Origin: an uncultured Lachnospiraceae bacterium
GTDB lineage: Bacteria; Bacillota; Clostridia; Lachnospirales; Lachnospiraceae
Length of the DNA: 64,000 nt
Assembly: GCA_946628415.1 (NCBI GenBank)
Contig: CAMOWK010000008.1
Coordinates: forward strand, 43,757 to 107,756
Direction: 5' to 3'
Each line of letters begins with the position of its first letter. The first letter of the stretch is position 1. The position numbers and the translations under genes are program-made. The notes under the pieces are model-generated. The model saw only the letters and a program-made list of their open reading frames with translations, had not been told where the DNA came from and did not search any database. Positions 29,701-38,055 of the stretch are shown here, one piece after another.

Positions 29701-30251
29701 ATCTTTATGTCAAGATGCTTAATACTGCAATAAAGAAGGGGCTCGGCGAAGAGACTGAGGAAGATTTCACGGTAAGCTTCGATATTCCGGTTGAGGCTCA
29801 TATTCCGGATGATTACATAAACAGAGAAGTTGTTAAGCTTGAAATGTATAAGAGCATACAGAGGATTGAAAATGCTGATGATGCTGATGAGATATACGAA
29901 GAGGCAAAAGACAGATTCGGTGAGCCGCCGAAGCAGTTTATGAGACTGCTCCGTATAGCGATACTTAAAGCAAAGGCAAGTAAGGCGGGGCTCAGTGAGG
30001 TAAGATATCGAAATGATGAACTGCAGTTCATTGTAAGACCTGATGCGGACATCACGGTTGAAAATGTCCCGCGTTTCATGAAGAAGTATAAGAAAGAAGC
30101 TCGTCTCATGAATGGCAAGGATTCCGGTTTTGCCATTAAAAGAGAAGCTGTGCTTCCTGATGAAATGCTTGAAAAAATAGAAACTGTCATATATGATATC
30201 AAAGAGACACTTATTCCTAAAGAAAGCAAGAATGAAAAAGATGAGATTTAA
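26709..30251 (+). CDS. mfd: transcription-repair coupling factor Mfd
   Basis: A 1180-residue ATP-dependent translocase that removes stalled RNA polymerase at DNA lesions and recruits UvrA. The N-terminal UvrB-homology part (SVRGGIIDIYPL) comes first. The RNA-polymerase interaction (CarD-like) domain lies near 505-570 (GDYVVHERHGIGIY). The SF2 motor follows (Walker A CGDVGFGKT near 650, IIDEEQRFG, QLRGRVGRS), and then the C-terminal TRCF domain. The length is normal. The downstream lipoprotein gene overlaps the mfd 3' end. Confidence 0.96.
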   Translation: MEALFAPVREESAVKSIAAYAKSGKLPVHLWGITRDIRALVSEVLSGNDTFTLVITYDEARADKLYSDFRFYEKTVFQYPAKDALFYSADVHGNVTTRKRLEIIKRILNNERTVVITTIDGLMDMMPKGDVIRGNVIRITKDMDIDLVGMKEKLVIMGYENVASVEGPGQFSVRGGIIDIYPLTEECPYRVELWGDTVDSIRTFDAESQRSIEETDHCEIYPARDFIPDSNLTESGLSKMEAEYKKQSEALKKSFKTEEYARLRKNMEYIREALESYDSMTGMDDLISYFYEDTVSFLDYFPDDTFVFIDEPEKTLEKARVYSMEVSMSMEGRLSGGYILPGQANVCFSDSYIVERLANRKTVLFSTLYKKSVEFGEKAEFQLSSEGLISYRNSFDALVKDISKFRSEGKTVVIASPSVTRAKRIADNLNSFDIPAFYSENRGRVLSPKEVLVTKGNIEEGFILKNAGLVVISESDIFTNEKRGRTKKAKYKGSALRDIAEISVGDYVVHERHGIGIYRGIEKVESEGRLRDYINIEYGDGGKLFVPVEQMAVVGKYASKDAAKPRLNRLGGKEWEKTRSRVGTEVDAVAKELIDLYATRAHIKGYAFSKDTVWQTEFEELFPYDETPDQLRAIEETKKDMESERIMDRLICGDVGFGKTEIAIRAAFKAVQDSKQVAYLVPTTILCQQHYENFTSRFADYPIKVKMLSRFCTSKEIRETIAGLAKGEVDIVIGTHRLLSKDVSFKALGLLIIDEEQRFGVRHKEKLKELKKSVDVLTLTATPIPRTLHMSLIGIRDMSILSEAPAKRRPIQTYVMEYDREFVREAISRELARNGQVYYVYNRVDDIERITNELMQIVPSARITFAHGKMHERELEDIMHDFISGEIDVLVSTTIIETGLDIPNVNTIIVHNADNFGLSQLYQLRGRVGRSSRSSYAFLMYRRDKVIKEVAEKRLSAIREFTELGSGYKISMKDLEIRGAGNLLGKAQSGHMEAVGYDLYVKMLNTAIKKGLGEETEEDFTVSFDIPVEAHIPDDYINREVVKLEMYKSIQRIENADDADEIYEEAKDRFGEPPKQFMRLLRIAILKAKASKAGLSEVRYRNDELQFIVRPDADITVENVPRFMKKYKKEARLMNGKDSGFAIKREAVLPDEMLEKIETVIYDIKETLIPKESKNEKDEI

Positions 30252-31278
30252 AAATGCATTGAAAAGAAGAATACTGTCCGCTTTGCTTCTCGGTACATTT
30301 ATATTGACATCAGGATGTACGCACGGAAGTACTGTCGGAAATGCAGGGTCTACAGTCTTTAAGTTCGGCGGACAAAACATCAGTTTCGGCGAAGTTTATA
30401 TCTATGCTGAGACTGTTATTGAGGGCTATAAGGAAACTTACGGCGAAAATGTATTCTCTATGGACATCACTGATGAGGACGGAAATGCAAGAACTCTTGA
30501 AGAGGTGGCAAGGGAGGATATTATTGAAGATATAGTCAGGGTTAAGGTCCTGAATGAGAAGGCAAAGGATTACGATGTCGAGCTTACGAATGACGATAAG
30601 GCGAAGGCTCTTGGAGAGGCTGATGAGTTCTGGAAGGGGCTTACAGACAGCCAGATTCAGGAAATGAATCTTACGCAGGATATGATCCAGAAGGTCATAG
30701 TTGAGAATATTATCGCAGACAAGGTGTATCAGGAAATAATCGATACATATGATGTGGAGATATCAGACGAAAAAGCCCGTGAGACGACATTTTATGATAT
30801 GTATTTTGCCTGCTATAAGGAGAATTCAGACGGTTCTGTGGCAAAGTACAGCGATGAGGCGAGACAGCAGCAGTATGATAATGCTGTTGAGGCTTACGGA
30901 AAGCTTAATTCATCCTCGGGGACAAGTAATATTGAGGCGATAGTTTCTGAGTATGGTCTTGCAAAATCCGCATATTATACAATGACACCTGATGAGATAC
31001 TTGCAAGCTACGGAACTGAAGTTTCGGAGATGTTATACGATCTTGAGGATGGAACTTACAGCCTTGTTACTGAAACTGAGTATGGATATCATATTTTCTA
31101 TATGAAGTATCTGACAGACAGGGATGCAACGGATGCAAGAAAAGAGGAACTTCTCATGGCGGCAAAGGAAGAGTTCTTCCAGGATAAGTTTGACGGGTGG
31201 CTGAAAAGTACCGACAGGAGCTTTGATTATGAGAAGGATGTAGATTTTAAAGAGTATAACAAGATATCTTTTGAATGA
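30241..31278 (+). CDS. PrsA/SurA-like peptidyl-prolyl isomerase lipoprotein
   Basis: An exported foldase-like lipoprotein of about 345 residues. A short basic start is followed by a hydrophobic segment and the lipobox LTSGC, so it is lipid-anchored outside. A SurA-N-like helical region covers about 60-170; a parvulin-like region is suggested near 235-310 (GTYSLVTETEYGYHIFYMKY, the end of a rotamase domain). The parvulin core is weak, so it may be chaperone rather than isomerase. The start is uncertain: ATGs at 30232 and 30241 both lie within the mfd end, implying coupling. Confidence 0.8.
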   Translation: MRFKNALKRRILSALLLGTFILTSGCTHGSTVGNAGSTVFKFGGQNISFGEVYIYAETVIEGYKETYGENVFSMDITDEDGNARTLEEVAREDIIEDIVRVKVLNEKAKDYDVELTNDDKAKALGEADEFWKGLTDSQIQEMNLTQDMIQKVIVENIIADKVYQEIIDTYDVEISDEKARETTFYDMYFACYKENSDGSVAKYSDEARQQQYDNAVEAYGKLNSSSGTSNIEAIVSEYGLAKSAYYTMTPDEILASYGTEVSEMLYDLEDGTYSLVTETEYGYHIFYMKYLTDRDATDARKEELLMAAKEEFFQDKFDGWLKSTDRSFDYEKDVDFKEYNKISFE

Positions 31279-31324
31279 TAGATTGTTGGGGATGTAGTTA
31301 GGTATATAGTTGGGAATGTAGTTA

Positions 31325-31469
31325 GGCCATATGATATGTATGAATCAAGACTCTGCTCTCGCACGACATGGGTGCCCTAGCGGTGCTAAACTCTCACTTC
31401 GTCGTTGACTCGTGAGTCGTTAAGCACCGAGACCCATGACGGTCTTGATTGCATACATACCATATGGCC
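31325..31469. repeat. 145-bp palindromic element, multi-stem hairpin
   Basis: The outer arms are GGCCATATG (31325-31333) and CATATGGCC (31461-31469), and continue inward as ATGTATG/CATACAT and ATCAAGAC/GTCTTGAT. Inner stems are CATGGGT/ACCCATG, CGGTGCT/AGCACCG and CTCAC/GTGAG. The RNA would fold into one long interrupted hairpin. It lies 46 bases after the foldase lipoprotein stop and before the convergent mgtE. It could be a MITE-like insertion, a structured RNA or a strong bidirectional terminator. Confidence 0.8.
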
Positions 31470-31690
31470 ATTTTTACATTACCATATTTATATATTATGT
31501 TTTTTTATATTACGATTATGATGTTTTTGTATTGTGATATTTTTGCATTACCATATTATATATTATGGCTTTTTATATTACGATTATGATGTTTTTGCAT
31601 TATGATTTTTTTGTATTACCATTTATTCATTATGATATTTTATATCACCATATTCTTATATTGTGATTTTTTGTATAATCATATTATTCA
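31470..31690. repeat. AT-rich degenerate repeat tract
   Basis: About 220 bases, over 80 percent A/T by eye, made of variants of TATTACGATTATGATGTTTTTG and TTACCATATT-like words; the longest near-exact copies begin near 31503 and 31571. No gene is seen. It separates the palindromic element from the 3' end of mgtE. Confidence 0.6.
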
Positions 31691-31693
31691 GTA

Positions 31694-33049
31694 TTACAAG
31701 TGCAGTATGTGAGATGCAAACTGGAAATATATTATAAGTGATAGGGCATCTACTATAGTTGTGATAAAAGGACTTGCCATAACCGCAGGGTCGAAGCCTA
31801 TTCTCTTGGCGAGTATAGGGAGTGAGCAGCCTACGAATTTTGCAACTATTACTGTAAGTACAAGTGTAAGGCATACGATAAGTGCTATAACCAGTCCCAC
31901 TTTATCAAACAAAAGAAGCTTAACGAAGTTTGCTACGCCCAGAGTCAGTCCGCAGAGAAGTGCAACGAGGAATTCTTTTGCCTGTATTCTGAATATGTCG
32001 TTAAACTCTATCTCATCAAGTGAAAGACCACGGATTATGGATACAGATGCCTGCGAACCGGCATTTCCTCCGGTATCCATGAGCATTGGAATATATGCGG
32101 TAAGTATTACATATGCGCCAAGTGCGGTTTCGTACTTGGTGATGATGGCTCCGGTAAATGTGGCTGAAATCATGAGAAGAAGAAGCCAAGGGATTCGCTT
32201 CTTATAGGTCTCGGCAACACCGGTATTGATATATGGTTTATCGGTAGGCGTGATAGCAGCCATCATTTCGATATCTTCCGTATTCTCTTCCTGGATGACA
32301 TCAATAGCGTCGTCGAATGTGATGATACCGACGAGTCTCTTTTCGTTGTCAACTACAGGGAGGGCGAGGAAATCGTATTTATCGAACAGTTTAACGGCAG
32401 TCTCCTGATCCTCCAGAGTGCTTACATAGATGACATTTGTCTCCATGATGTCTCCGATTTTCTCAGAGTAATCGGAGAGAAGTAGTTCTTTAACTGTTAC
32501 GATTCCAAGTATCTCTTTCTTTGCATTTGTAACATAACAGGTGTAGATCGTCTCTTTGTCGACTCCGACCTCCCTGATTCGTTTAAATGCATCTTCAACA
32601 GTCATATTCTCCTCAAGACGTACATACTCGGTAGTCATGATACTGCCGGCACTGTCCTCAGGATATTTGAGAAGTTCATTTATTTCACGCCGGGTTTCGG
32701 GGTCTGTGTTCTTAAGGATTCTTTTAACAACATTCGCAGGCATTTCCTCAATCATGTCTACAGTATCATCAAGGAAAAGGTTTGCGATGATATAATTAAG
32801 CTCGTTATCAGAGAAGGCTTTAATGAGGCTGAGCTGAACATCCGAATCAAGATGTGCAAATGTATCCGCAGCAAGCTCTTTGGGAAGTATTCTGAAAGCT
32901 ATGGAAAGCTTATCGATAGGAAGATCACCAAGAATTGCCGCGATATCGGCTTCATTCTGTTCTGAAAGATAAGCTCTTACTTCAACAAGTTTTTTTGCTT
33001 CAATCATTTCTCCAAGCTCTTCGGCGGAGTATACTTTATCTTCCTCCAT
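31694..33049 (-). CDS. mgtE: magnesium transporter MgtE
   Basis: A 451-residue Mg2+-gated magnesium channel/transporter. The N-terminal MgtE_N superhelix (about 25-125) ends in EDSAGSIMTTEYV. Two CBS domains follow (about 130-250), then five membrane helices (about 285-450) including the pore segment MLMDTGGNAGSQAS. Of two possible ATGs, 33049 is chosen because AGGAGG abuts the one at 33055. It is probably not cotranscribed with dut, although same-strand (84-base gap). Confidence 0.95.
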   Translation of the reverse strand: MEEDKVYSAEELGEMIEAKKLVEVRAYLSEQNEADIAAILGDLPIDKLSIAFRILPKELAADTFAHLDSDVQLSLIKAFSDNELNYIIANLFLDDTVDMIEEMPANVVKRILKNTDPETRREINELLKYPEDSAGSIMTTEYVRLEENMTVEDAFKRIREVGVDKETIYTCYVTNAKKEILGIVTVKELLLSDYSEKIGDIMETNVIYVSTLEDQETAVKLFDKYDFLALPVVDNEKRLVGIITFDDAIDVIQEENTEDIEMMAAITPTDKPYINTGVAETYKKRIPWLLLLMISATFTGAIITKYETALGAYVILTAYIPMLMDTGGNAGSQASVSIIRGLSLDEIEFNDIFRIQAKEFLVALLCGLTLGVANFVKLLLFDKVGLVIALIVCLTLVLTVIVAKFVGCSLPILAKRIGFDPAVMASPFITTIVDALSLIIYFQFASHILHL

Positions 33050-33133
33050 GGTCATCCTCCTTTCGTGTTATTTTCATATTCTAAATTTTTTGCTGTGTTG
33101 CACCAAAAGATGCAGGTGAGGGTGTCGGGTATA

Positions 33134-33583
33134 TCAGTGGGTTCCTGTTGATCCGAAACCGCCTGCGCCCCTCTTTGTTTCGTCCAGTGAATCTACCTCG
33201 CTAAAAACTCCGACTATATACGGGGTTATAACAAGTTGTGCAATACGTTCGGCGGGCTCAATGGTTTTCGGGTCATTTGTATGATTATGAAGTGCAACCA
33301 TGATCTCACCTCTGTAATCTGAATCAATGACGCCGACTTTATTGGCAGGTGCCAGTCCTTTTTTTGTTGCCAGACCGCTTCTTGCATATATGAGACCTGC
33401 GTAACCTATAGGCAGTTCCATCGCAAGTCCGGTAGGAACGAGAAATGTCTCGTGCGGTGCTATAGTGACATCTTCTTCAATGCATGCATAAAGATCTGCT
33501 CCTGCCGCATACTCGGAACCGTATGTTGGGAGTATGGCATTTTCTTTTAATTTCTTAACATTAACATCTGTCCTGGTTATCAT
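33134..33583 (-). CDS. dut: deoxyuridine triphosphatase
   Basis: Hydrolyses dUTP to dUMP, keeping uracil out of DNA and feeding thymidylate synthesis. All five trimeric dUTPase motifs are visible: GADLYA, ARSGLATKKGL, GVIDSDYRGEI, ERIAQLVI and the C-terminal GAGGFGSTG. The chosen ATG lies in the 3' end of nrdG (23-base overlap), with AGGAG upstream, giving 149 residues. Coupling with nrdG/nrdD fits a deoxynucleotide operon. Confidence 0.94.
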   Translation of the reverse strand: MITRTDVNVKKLKENAILPTYGSEYAAGADLYACIEEDVTIAPHETFLVPTGLAMELPIGYAGLIYARSGLATKKGLAPANKVGVIDSDYRGEIMVALHNHTNDPKTIEPAERIAQLVITPYIVGVFSEVDSLDETKRGAGGFGSTGTH

Positions 33584-34118
33584 GATAAAATGCTCCTTCA
33601 TCCTTCCAGAGGACTATTTCCCCTTTTTCAAGTGACTTCTTTACATCGATTATACGCTGATTAGATGAACCTTTGAATCTCAGATTAAGATCAAGGTAGT
33701 TTATGTCAAAACGGCTGTCAACAAGAACATCGATAAGAGAGAGGATTTCTTTTGTGACGGGCCATTTGCGGCACATATCATCGATTATTTCAGTGTCATA
33801 GTAGTAGCCCGAATAGCACCAGATGGTTTTTTCGGGATAGGTCTCTCTGACTTTTTTAATGAGAGGCAGGATTCCTTTTTGATTAACGAATTCAAAAGGT
33901 TCCCCTCCGAGGATAGTCAGTCCCTTTATATAATCGGGACGAAGTGCTTCTATAATCTCATCTATCGTGTCATTTGTAAATGTTTTTCCGTAATTAAAGT
34001 TCCAGGCAATATCATTAAAACATCCGTTGCAGTGCAGATTGCATCCCGATACGAAAAGGGATACTCTGACGCCCGGACCGTTAGAAATATCATATTTTTT
34101 GATTTCTGCGTAGTTCAT
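33561..34118 (-). CDS. nrdG: anaerobic ribonucleotide reductase activating protein
   Basis: A 185-residue radical SAM enzyme that installs the glycyl radical on NrdD. The CxxxCxxC cluster motif is CNLHCNGC (about 26-33) preceded by DISNGPGVRVSLFVSG. GGEPF near 96 is the SAM-binding motif. It is encoded 94 bases downstream of nrdD on the same strand. Confidence 0.95.
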   Translation of the reverse strand: MNYAEIKKYDISNGPGVRVSLFVSGCNLHCNGCFNDIAWNFNYGKTFTNDTIDEIIEALRPDYIKGLTILGGEPFEFVNQKGILPLIKKVRETYPEKTIWCYSGYYYDTEIIDDMCRKWPVTKEILSLIDVLVDSRFDINYLDLNLRFKGSSNQRIIDVKKSLEKGEIVLWKDEGAFYHDNQDRC

Positions 34119-34212
34119 GTTTTCTCCTCAGACTATATCGAGAAGAGGACTATATCTGAATAATCCTGATTATCTGATATAGCCCTCCTTGAAATACAGT
34201 TTTGTTATTAAT

Positions 34213-36339
34213 TTACAGATGAAGTACTCTTGCCTTTATCTCTTTGGTTTTTCCGACATTCCAGAAGTTTTCACCAAGATAACCGCAGGTACGTCTTGTA
34301 ACATTCATTTTAGAATGATCTTTGTTGTGACACTGTGGGCATTCCCATTCATTGTCATCATTTATCTGAATCTCTCCGTCATATCCGCAAACCTGACAGT
34401 AATCAGATTTGGTATTGAATTCAGCGTACTGAATATTATCATAAATGAATTTGACGAGTTCTGAAAGAGCATCAAGGTTCTTAGCCATATTAGGTATCTC
34501 AACATATGAGATCGCACCACCGGAAGAAATCTTCTGGAACTGGCTTTCAAATGTAAATTTGCTGAATGCATCTATATCTTCACGAACATCAATGTGGTAT
34601 GAGTTTGTGTAGTAGCCCTTATCTGTGATATCAGGGATAGTACCGAAACGGGCTTTGTCAATACGTGCGAATCTGTAGCAAAGGCTTTCGGCAGGAGTTC
34701 CGTAAAGCGCGAAACCGAGTCCTGTATCAGCCTTCCAACGGTCACATGCACCGCGAAGATGATTCATAACTGCAAGCGCAAATTCTGTACCTTCAGGCTC
34801 TGTGTGGCTGACGCCTTTCATGAGCTTTGTAACTTCGTAGAGACCGATGTATCCAAGTGAGAGGGTGGAGTATCCGTTCATAAGGAACTTATCAATCTTT
34901 TCACCTTTTTCAAGTCTTGCGATGGCTCCATACTGCCAGTGGATTGGGCTTACGTCTGATGTAACGCCCATAAGTGCATTGTGACGAGCCATAAGTGCTT
35001 CATAACAAAGCTCAAGTCTTTCATCAAGCAGTTTCCAGAAAAGCTCTTCATCACCCTTGGCTATTATGCCGATCTGCGGAAGGTTAAGTGAAACAACACC
35101 CTGATTGAATCTTCCTTCAAATACGTATTCGCCCTTTTCGTTCTTCCAAGGTGAAAGGAAGCTTCTGCATCCCATAGGTGAGAATACATTTCCTGCATAA
35201 TTCTCACGCATCTTCTTGGCTGAAATGTAGTCAGGATACATACGCTTAGCTGAACATCTTACAGCCATTTCTGTAATGTAGTCATATTTGCCGCCCTTAA
35301 GAGCATTGCACTCATCAAGAACGTATATAAGCTTAGGAAATGCCGGTGTAACATATACACCTGCTTCATTCTTGATACCTTCGAGTCTCTGGCGGAGAAC
35401 TTCCATGATGATACGTGCATTTTCTTCTACGTACTCATCTTCTGGATCAAGGTGAAGGAAGAGTGTAACGAATGGTGACTGGCCATTTGTTGTCATGAGT
35501 GTGTTGATCTGATACTGAATAGTCTGAACACCTGAACGAAGCTCATCTTCAAGTCGTTCCTGAATCATGCTCTCAAGAGTATCTGCGTCAACCTTGTCAC
35601 CAAACTTTTCTGTGAATTTTTTCTTATATTTTTCATAGCTCTTTCTCAGATATTTGCCGAGATGTATCATATCAACGGACTGTCCGCCGTACTGGCTTGA
35701 TGCAACAGATGCAATGATCTGAGTTGTAACGGTACATGCTACCTGGAATGACTTAGGACTCTCGATGAGTTTGCCATTCATAACCGTTCCGTTATCAAGC
35801 ATGTCTTTGATGTTAATAAGACAGCAGTTGAATATAGGCTGAAGAAAATAGTCAGCATCATGGAAATGAAGTACACCTTCATCATGAGCTTTGCTGATCT
35901 TCTCAGGAAGAAGCACTCTTCTTGTAAGATCCTTACTTACTTCGCCTGCGATAAGGTCTCTCTGAGTTGATGCAACAGTGGCATTCTTGTTGCTGTTCTC
36001 CTCCATAACGTCCTTATTGCTGTTCTTTATAAGACTTAAGATTGAATCGTCTGTTGTATTGGCTTTTCTGACGAGCTCTCTTGTGTATCTATATATAATG
36101 TAAGTTTTAGCTAAAATGTACTTACCATCAAGCATAAGATCATGTTCGATAATATCCTGAATATCTTCGACAAGAATACGCTTACGCTTCTTTTCCTCGA
36201 TACCTCTTACTATCTCGTCAATCTTCGCGTCATCGACCTTCTCTTCAGGATCAACTTCCGCGTTTGCTTTTCTGATCGCAGTAACGATCTTACTTCGATC
36301 GAAGTCAACTATGTGACCGTCTCTTTTTACTACTTGCAT
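34213..36339 (-). CDS. nrdD: anaerobic ribonucleoside-triphosphate reductase
   Basis: A 708-residue class III ribonucleotide reductase that makes dNTPs under anoxia. An N-terminal ATP-cone (about 1-95; VVKRDGHIVDFDRSKI) gives allosteric control. The C-terminus has the zinc-binding CQVCGYDGE...CPQCHNKDH and the glycyl-radical motif RRTCGYLGE. The ATG at 36339 is preferred to a TTG nine bases earlier. Two NrdR boxes and a promoter lie upstream. Confidence 0.95.
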   Translation of the reverse strand: MQVVKRDGHIVDFDRSKIVTAIRKANAEVDPEEKVDDAKIDEIVRGIEEKKRKRILVEDIQDIIEHDLMLDGKYILAKTYIIYRYTRELVRKANTTDDSILSLIKNSNKDVMEENSNKNATVASTQRDLIAGEVSKDLTRRVLLPEKISKAHDEGVLHFHDADYFLQPIFNCCLINIKDMLDNGTVMNGKLIESPKSFQVACTVTTQIIASVASSQYGGQSVDMIHLGKYLRKSYEKYKKKFTEKFGDKVDADTLESMIQERLEDELRSGVQTIQYQINTLMTTNGQSPFVTLFLHLDPEDEYVEENARIIMEVLRQRLEGIKNEAGVYVTPAFPKLIYVLDECNALKGGKYDYITEMAVRCSAKRMYPDYISAKKMRENYAGNVFSPMGCRSFLSPWKNEKGEYVFEGRFNQGVVSLNLPQIGIIAKGDEELFWKLLDERLELCYEALMARHNALMGVTSDVSPIHWQYGAIARLEKGEKIDKFLMNGYSTLSLGYIGLYEVTKLMKGVSHTEPEGTEFALAVMNHLRGACDRWKADTGLGFALYGTPAESLCYRFARIDKARFGTIPDITDKGYYTNSYHIDVREDIDAFSKFTFESQFQKISSGGAISYVEIPNMAKNLDALSELVKFIYDNIQYAEFNTKSDYCQVCGYDGEIQINDDNEWECPQCHNKDHSKMNVTRRTCGYLGENFWNVGKTKEIKARVLHL

Positions 36340-36385
36340 ACCTTCCAACCTCTCTTATTATATGTTTCGTCCATAGGCAAGAACG

Positions 36386-36414
36386 ATTATAACACCGAGA
36401 TTTATGTTTGTAAA
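36386..36414 (-). promoter_or_regulatory. promoter of the nrdD-nrdG-dut operon
   Basis: On the minus strand: TTTACA (36414-36409), a 17-base spacer, and TATAAT (36391-36386), about 47 bases before the nrdD start. Confidence 0.7.
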
Positions 36415-36422
36415 CACGAAAA

Positions 36423-36470
36423 GTACTAAATATTGTATATTTCAAAATGTCAGACAACCATATATTGTTA
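36423..36470 (-). promoter_or_regulatory. tandem NrdR boxes upstream of nrdD
   Basis: Two sites fit the NrdR consensus ACwATATATwGT at 11 of 12 positions each: ACTAAATATTGT (36425-36436) and ACCATATATTGT (36457-36468). Their centres are 32 bp apart, about three helical turns, the standard NrdR arrangement. They lie just upstream of the -35 box. NrdR is the ATP/dATP-sensing repressor of reductase genes. The remaining gap to 36633 is AT-rich with no clear gene. Confidence 0.8.
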
Positions 36471-36633
36471 AAAATGTAATGAGCATGACTTGAAAAATGG
36501 CTAGAATACTAGGTTTTTTAGGTGAAATGCAATGCATTTTAATTGTAAAAACTGTGAAAAAAGAAATTTTACTTTTATTTTTAAGCGCTTTGTGTTATAA
36601 ATGGAAGGTAGATTTTTTGGAAAGGATACTGTT

Positions 36634-37743
36634 ATGAAAATTAAGAAGATAGCTAATTTACTTATTCCGGTTATGTGTCTGTCACTCCTGTCCGGATGTG
36701 GTAGTGCAGATAAAGCAGGTGATGTTTCGAGTGTAATAGGAAAATACAGTAAGTATGTAACTCTTGGAGAGTATAAGGGTGTTGAGTATACACCTTCACA
36801 TACAGAAGTTACAGATGAAGATATACAGTCAGATATTGATTCTCTTATAAGTCAGGGAACTGTTGATGAGCAGGTCACTGACAGAACAGCTACATGGGGC
36901 GATGCAGTAAACATTGATTATGTCGGAACTGTTGATGGAGAAGAGTTTGAAGGCGGTAACACACAGGGCGCCGGAACAGAGCTTACTCTTGGAAGCCACT
37001 CTTATATAGATACATTTGAGGATCAGATCGTAGGACATTCTCCGGGAGATTCATTTAAAGTAAATGTTACATTTCCTGATGAATATCCGAATAACCCTGA
37101 TCTTGCAGGTAAGGCTGCTGTGTTCGATACTACCTTTAATTATATAGTAGTTCCGATTAAGCCTGAATATAATGATGAGCTCGTTGCATCTCTTACAGAC
37201 TGTTCAACAACTGATGAGTTTGAAGAGATGAAGAGAAAAGAGCATATTGAGACAAATTCAGAGACAGATGCAAATAATGACAGGGAGACAATCCTTCAGA
37301 GCATTATCGACGCATCTACATTTAAGGAGTTCCCTGAGCAGGAAGTTCAGGAGACTATAGATGATCAGGTTGCTTATTTCCAGGATCTTGCCGATTCAAA
37401 CGGTATGGATGTAGATACTCTTATGATGTATTACGGCTTCCAGTCATCTGATGACCTTAAGGATTATCTTAAGGAGAATACTCTTGACGAGTTCAGAAGA
37501 AAGATGGTTGTAACCACTATAGCTGAGAATGAGAAGATCAAGCTTGACCCTGATGAGTATAAGGAAAAGGTTGATGAGATTCTTAAGTCAAACGGACTTT
37601 CTTCTATAGAAGAGTTTGAGCAGAATACAATGTATACTGAAGAGGATATTTATCTGTCACTGCTTGAACAGAAGGTTGTAGACTTCCTTGTTGAAAATGC
37701 AAAGCCTGTTGAAGGTACGACAGAGGAAACTACTGAAGAATAG
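36634..37743 (+). CDS. trigger-factor-like lipoprotein with FKBP-type PPIase domain
   Basis: A 369-residue exported relative of trigger factor. The ATG at 36634 has GGAAAGG upstream. A basic start and hydrophobic stretch end in the lipobox LLSGC, so it is lipid-anchored outside. The FKBP-like isomerase domain (about 85-170; GDAVNIDYVGTVDGEEFEGG) is followed by the long helical trigger-factor C-terminal domain (about 170-355). The N-terminal ribosome-binding domain is absent. It probably folds or holds secreted proteins. The ordinary cytosolic trigger factor is not in this window. Confidence 0.85.
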   Translation: MKIKKIANLLIPVMCLSLLSGCGSADKAGDVSSVIGKYSKYVTLGEYKGVEYTPSHTEVTDEDIQSDIDSLISQGTVDEQVTDRTATWGDAVNIDYVGTVDGEEFEGGNTQGAGTELTLGSHSYIDTFEDQIVGHSPGDSFKVNVTFPDEYPNNPDLAGKAAVFDTTFNYIVVPIKPEYNDELVASLTDCSTTDEFEEMKRKEHIETNSETDANNDRETILQSIIDASTFKEFPEQEVQETIDDQVAYFQDLADSNGMDVDTLMMYYGFQSSDDLKDYLKENTLDEFRRKMVVTTIAENEKIKLDPDEYKEKVDEILKSNGLSSIEEFEQNTMYTEEDIYLSLLEQKVVDFLVENAKPVEGTTEETTEE

Positions 37744-37755
37744 ATAGAAAATGGT

Positions 37756-38055
37756 AAAAACCAGCGGTCACAAATCTGCCGGCTCTGCCGCGAGACCTGT
37801 GCCGTAGATAGAAATGATGGTTAGTAGAGTAAAAACCAGCGGTCACAAATCTGCCGGCTCCGCCGCGAGACTTGTGACGTAGATAGAAATGATGGTTAGT
37901 AGAGTAAAAACCAGCGGTCACAAATCTGCCGGCTCCGCCGCGAGACCTGTGCCGCAGATAGAAATGATGGTTAGTAGAGTAAAAACCAGCGGTCACAAAT
38001 CTGCCGGCTTCGCCGTCAGACGCTGCTACGCAGCTTGTATTTGTGACGCATGTGG
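37756..38055. repeat. 75-bp tandem repeats, four units
   Basis: Units begin at 37756, 37831, 37906 and 37981, exactly 75 bases apart. Each starts AAAAACCAGCGGTCACAAAT, and the first three continue through GCCG-rich sequence to AGATAGAAATGATGGTTAGT. Each unit can form a hairpin around CCGGCtccGCCG; in the third, GTCACAA and TTGTGAC also pair. The fourth unit diverges and becomes the left arm of the larger palindrome. Starts 12 bases after the lipoprotein stop. Confidence 0.85.

Noticed and set aside
29673..30380. Minus-strand 235-codon frame across the mfd end
   Set aside because: Shadow of mfd and the lipoprotein gene; no recognisable domain.
37756..38055. CRISPR array
   Set aside because: The whole 75-base period is conserved, with no variable spacers, and no cas genes are present.
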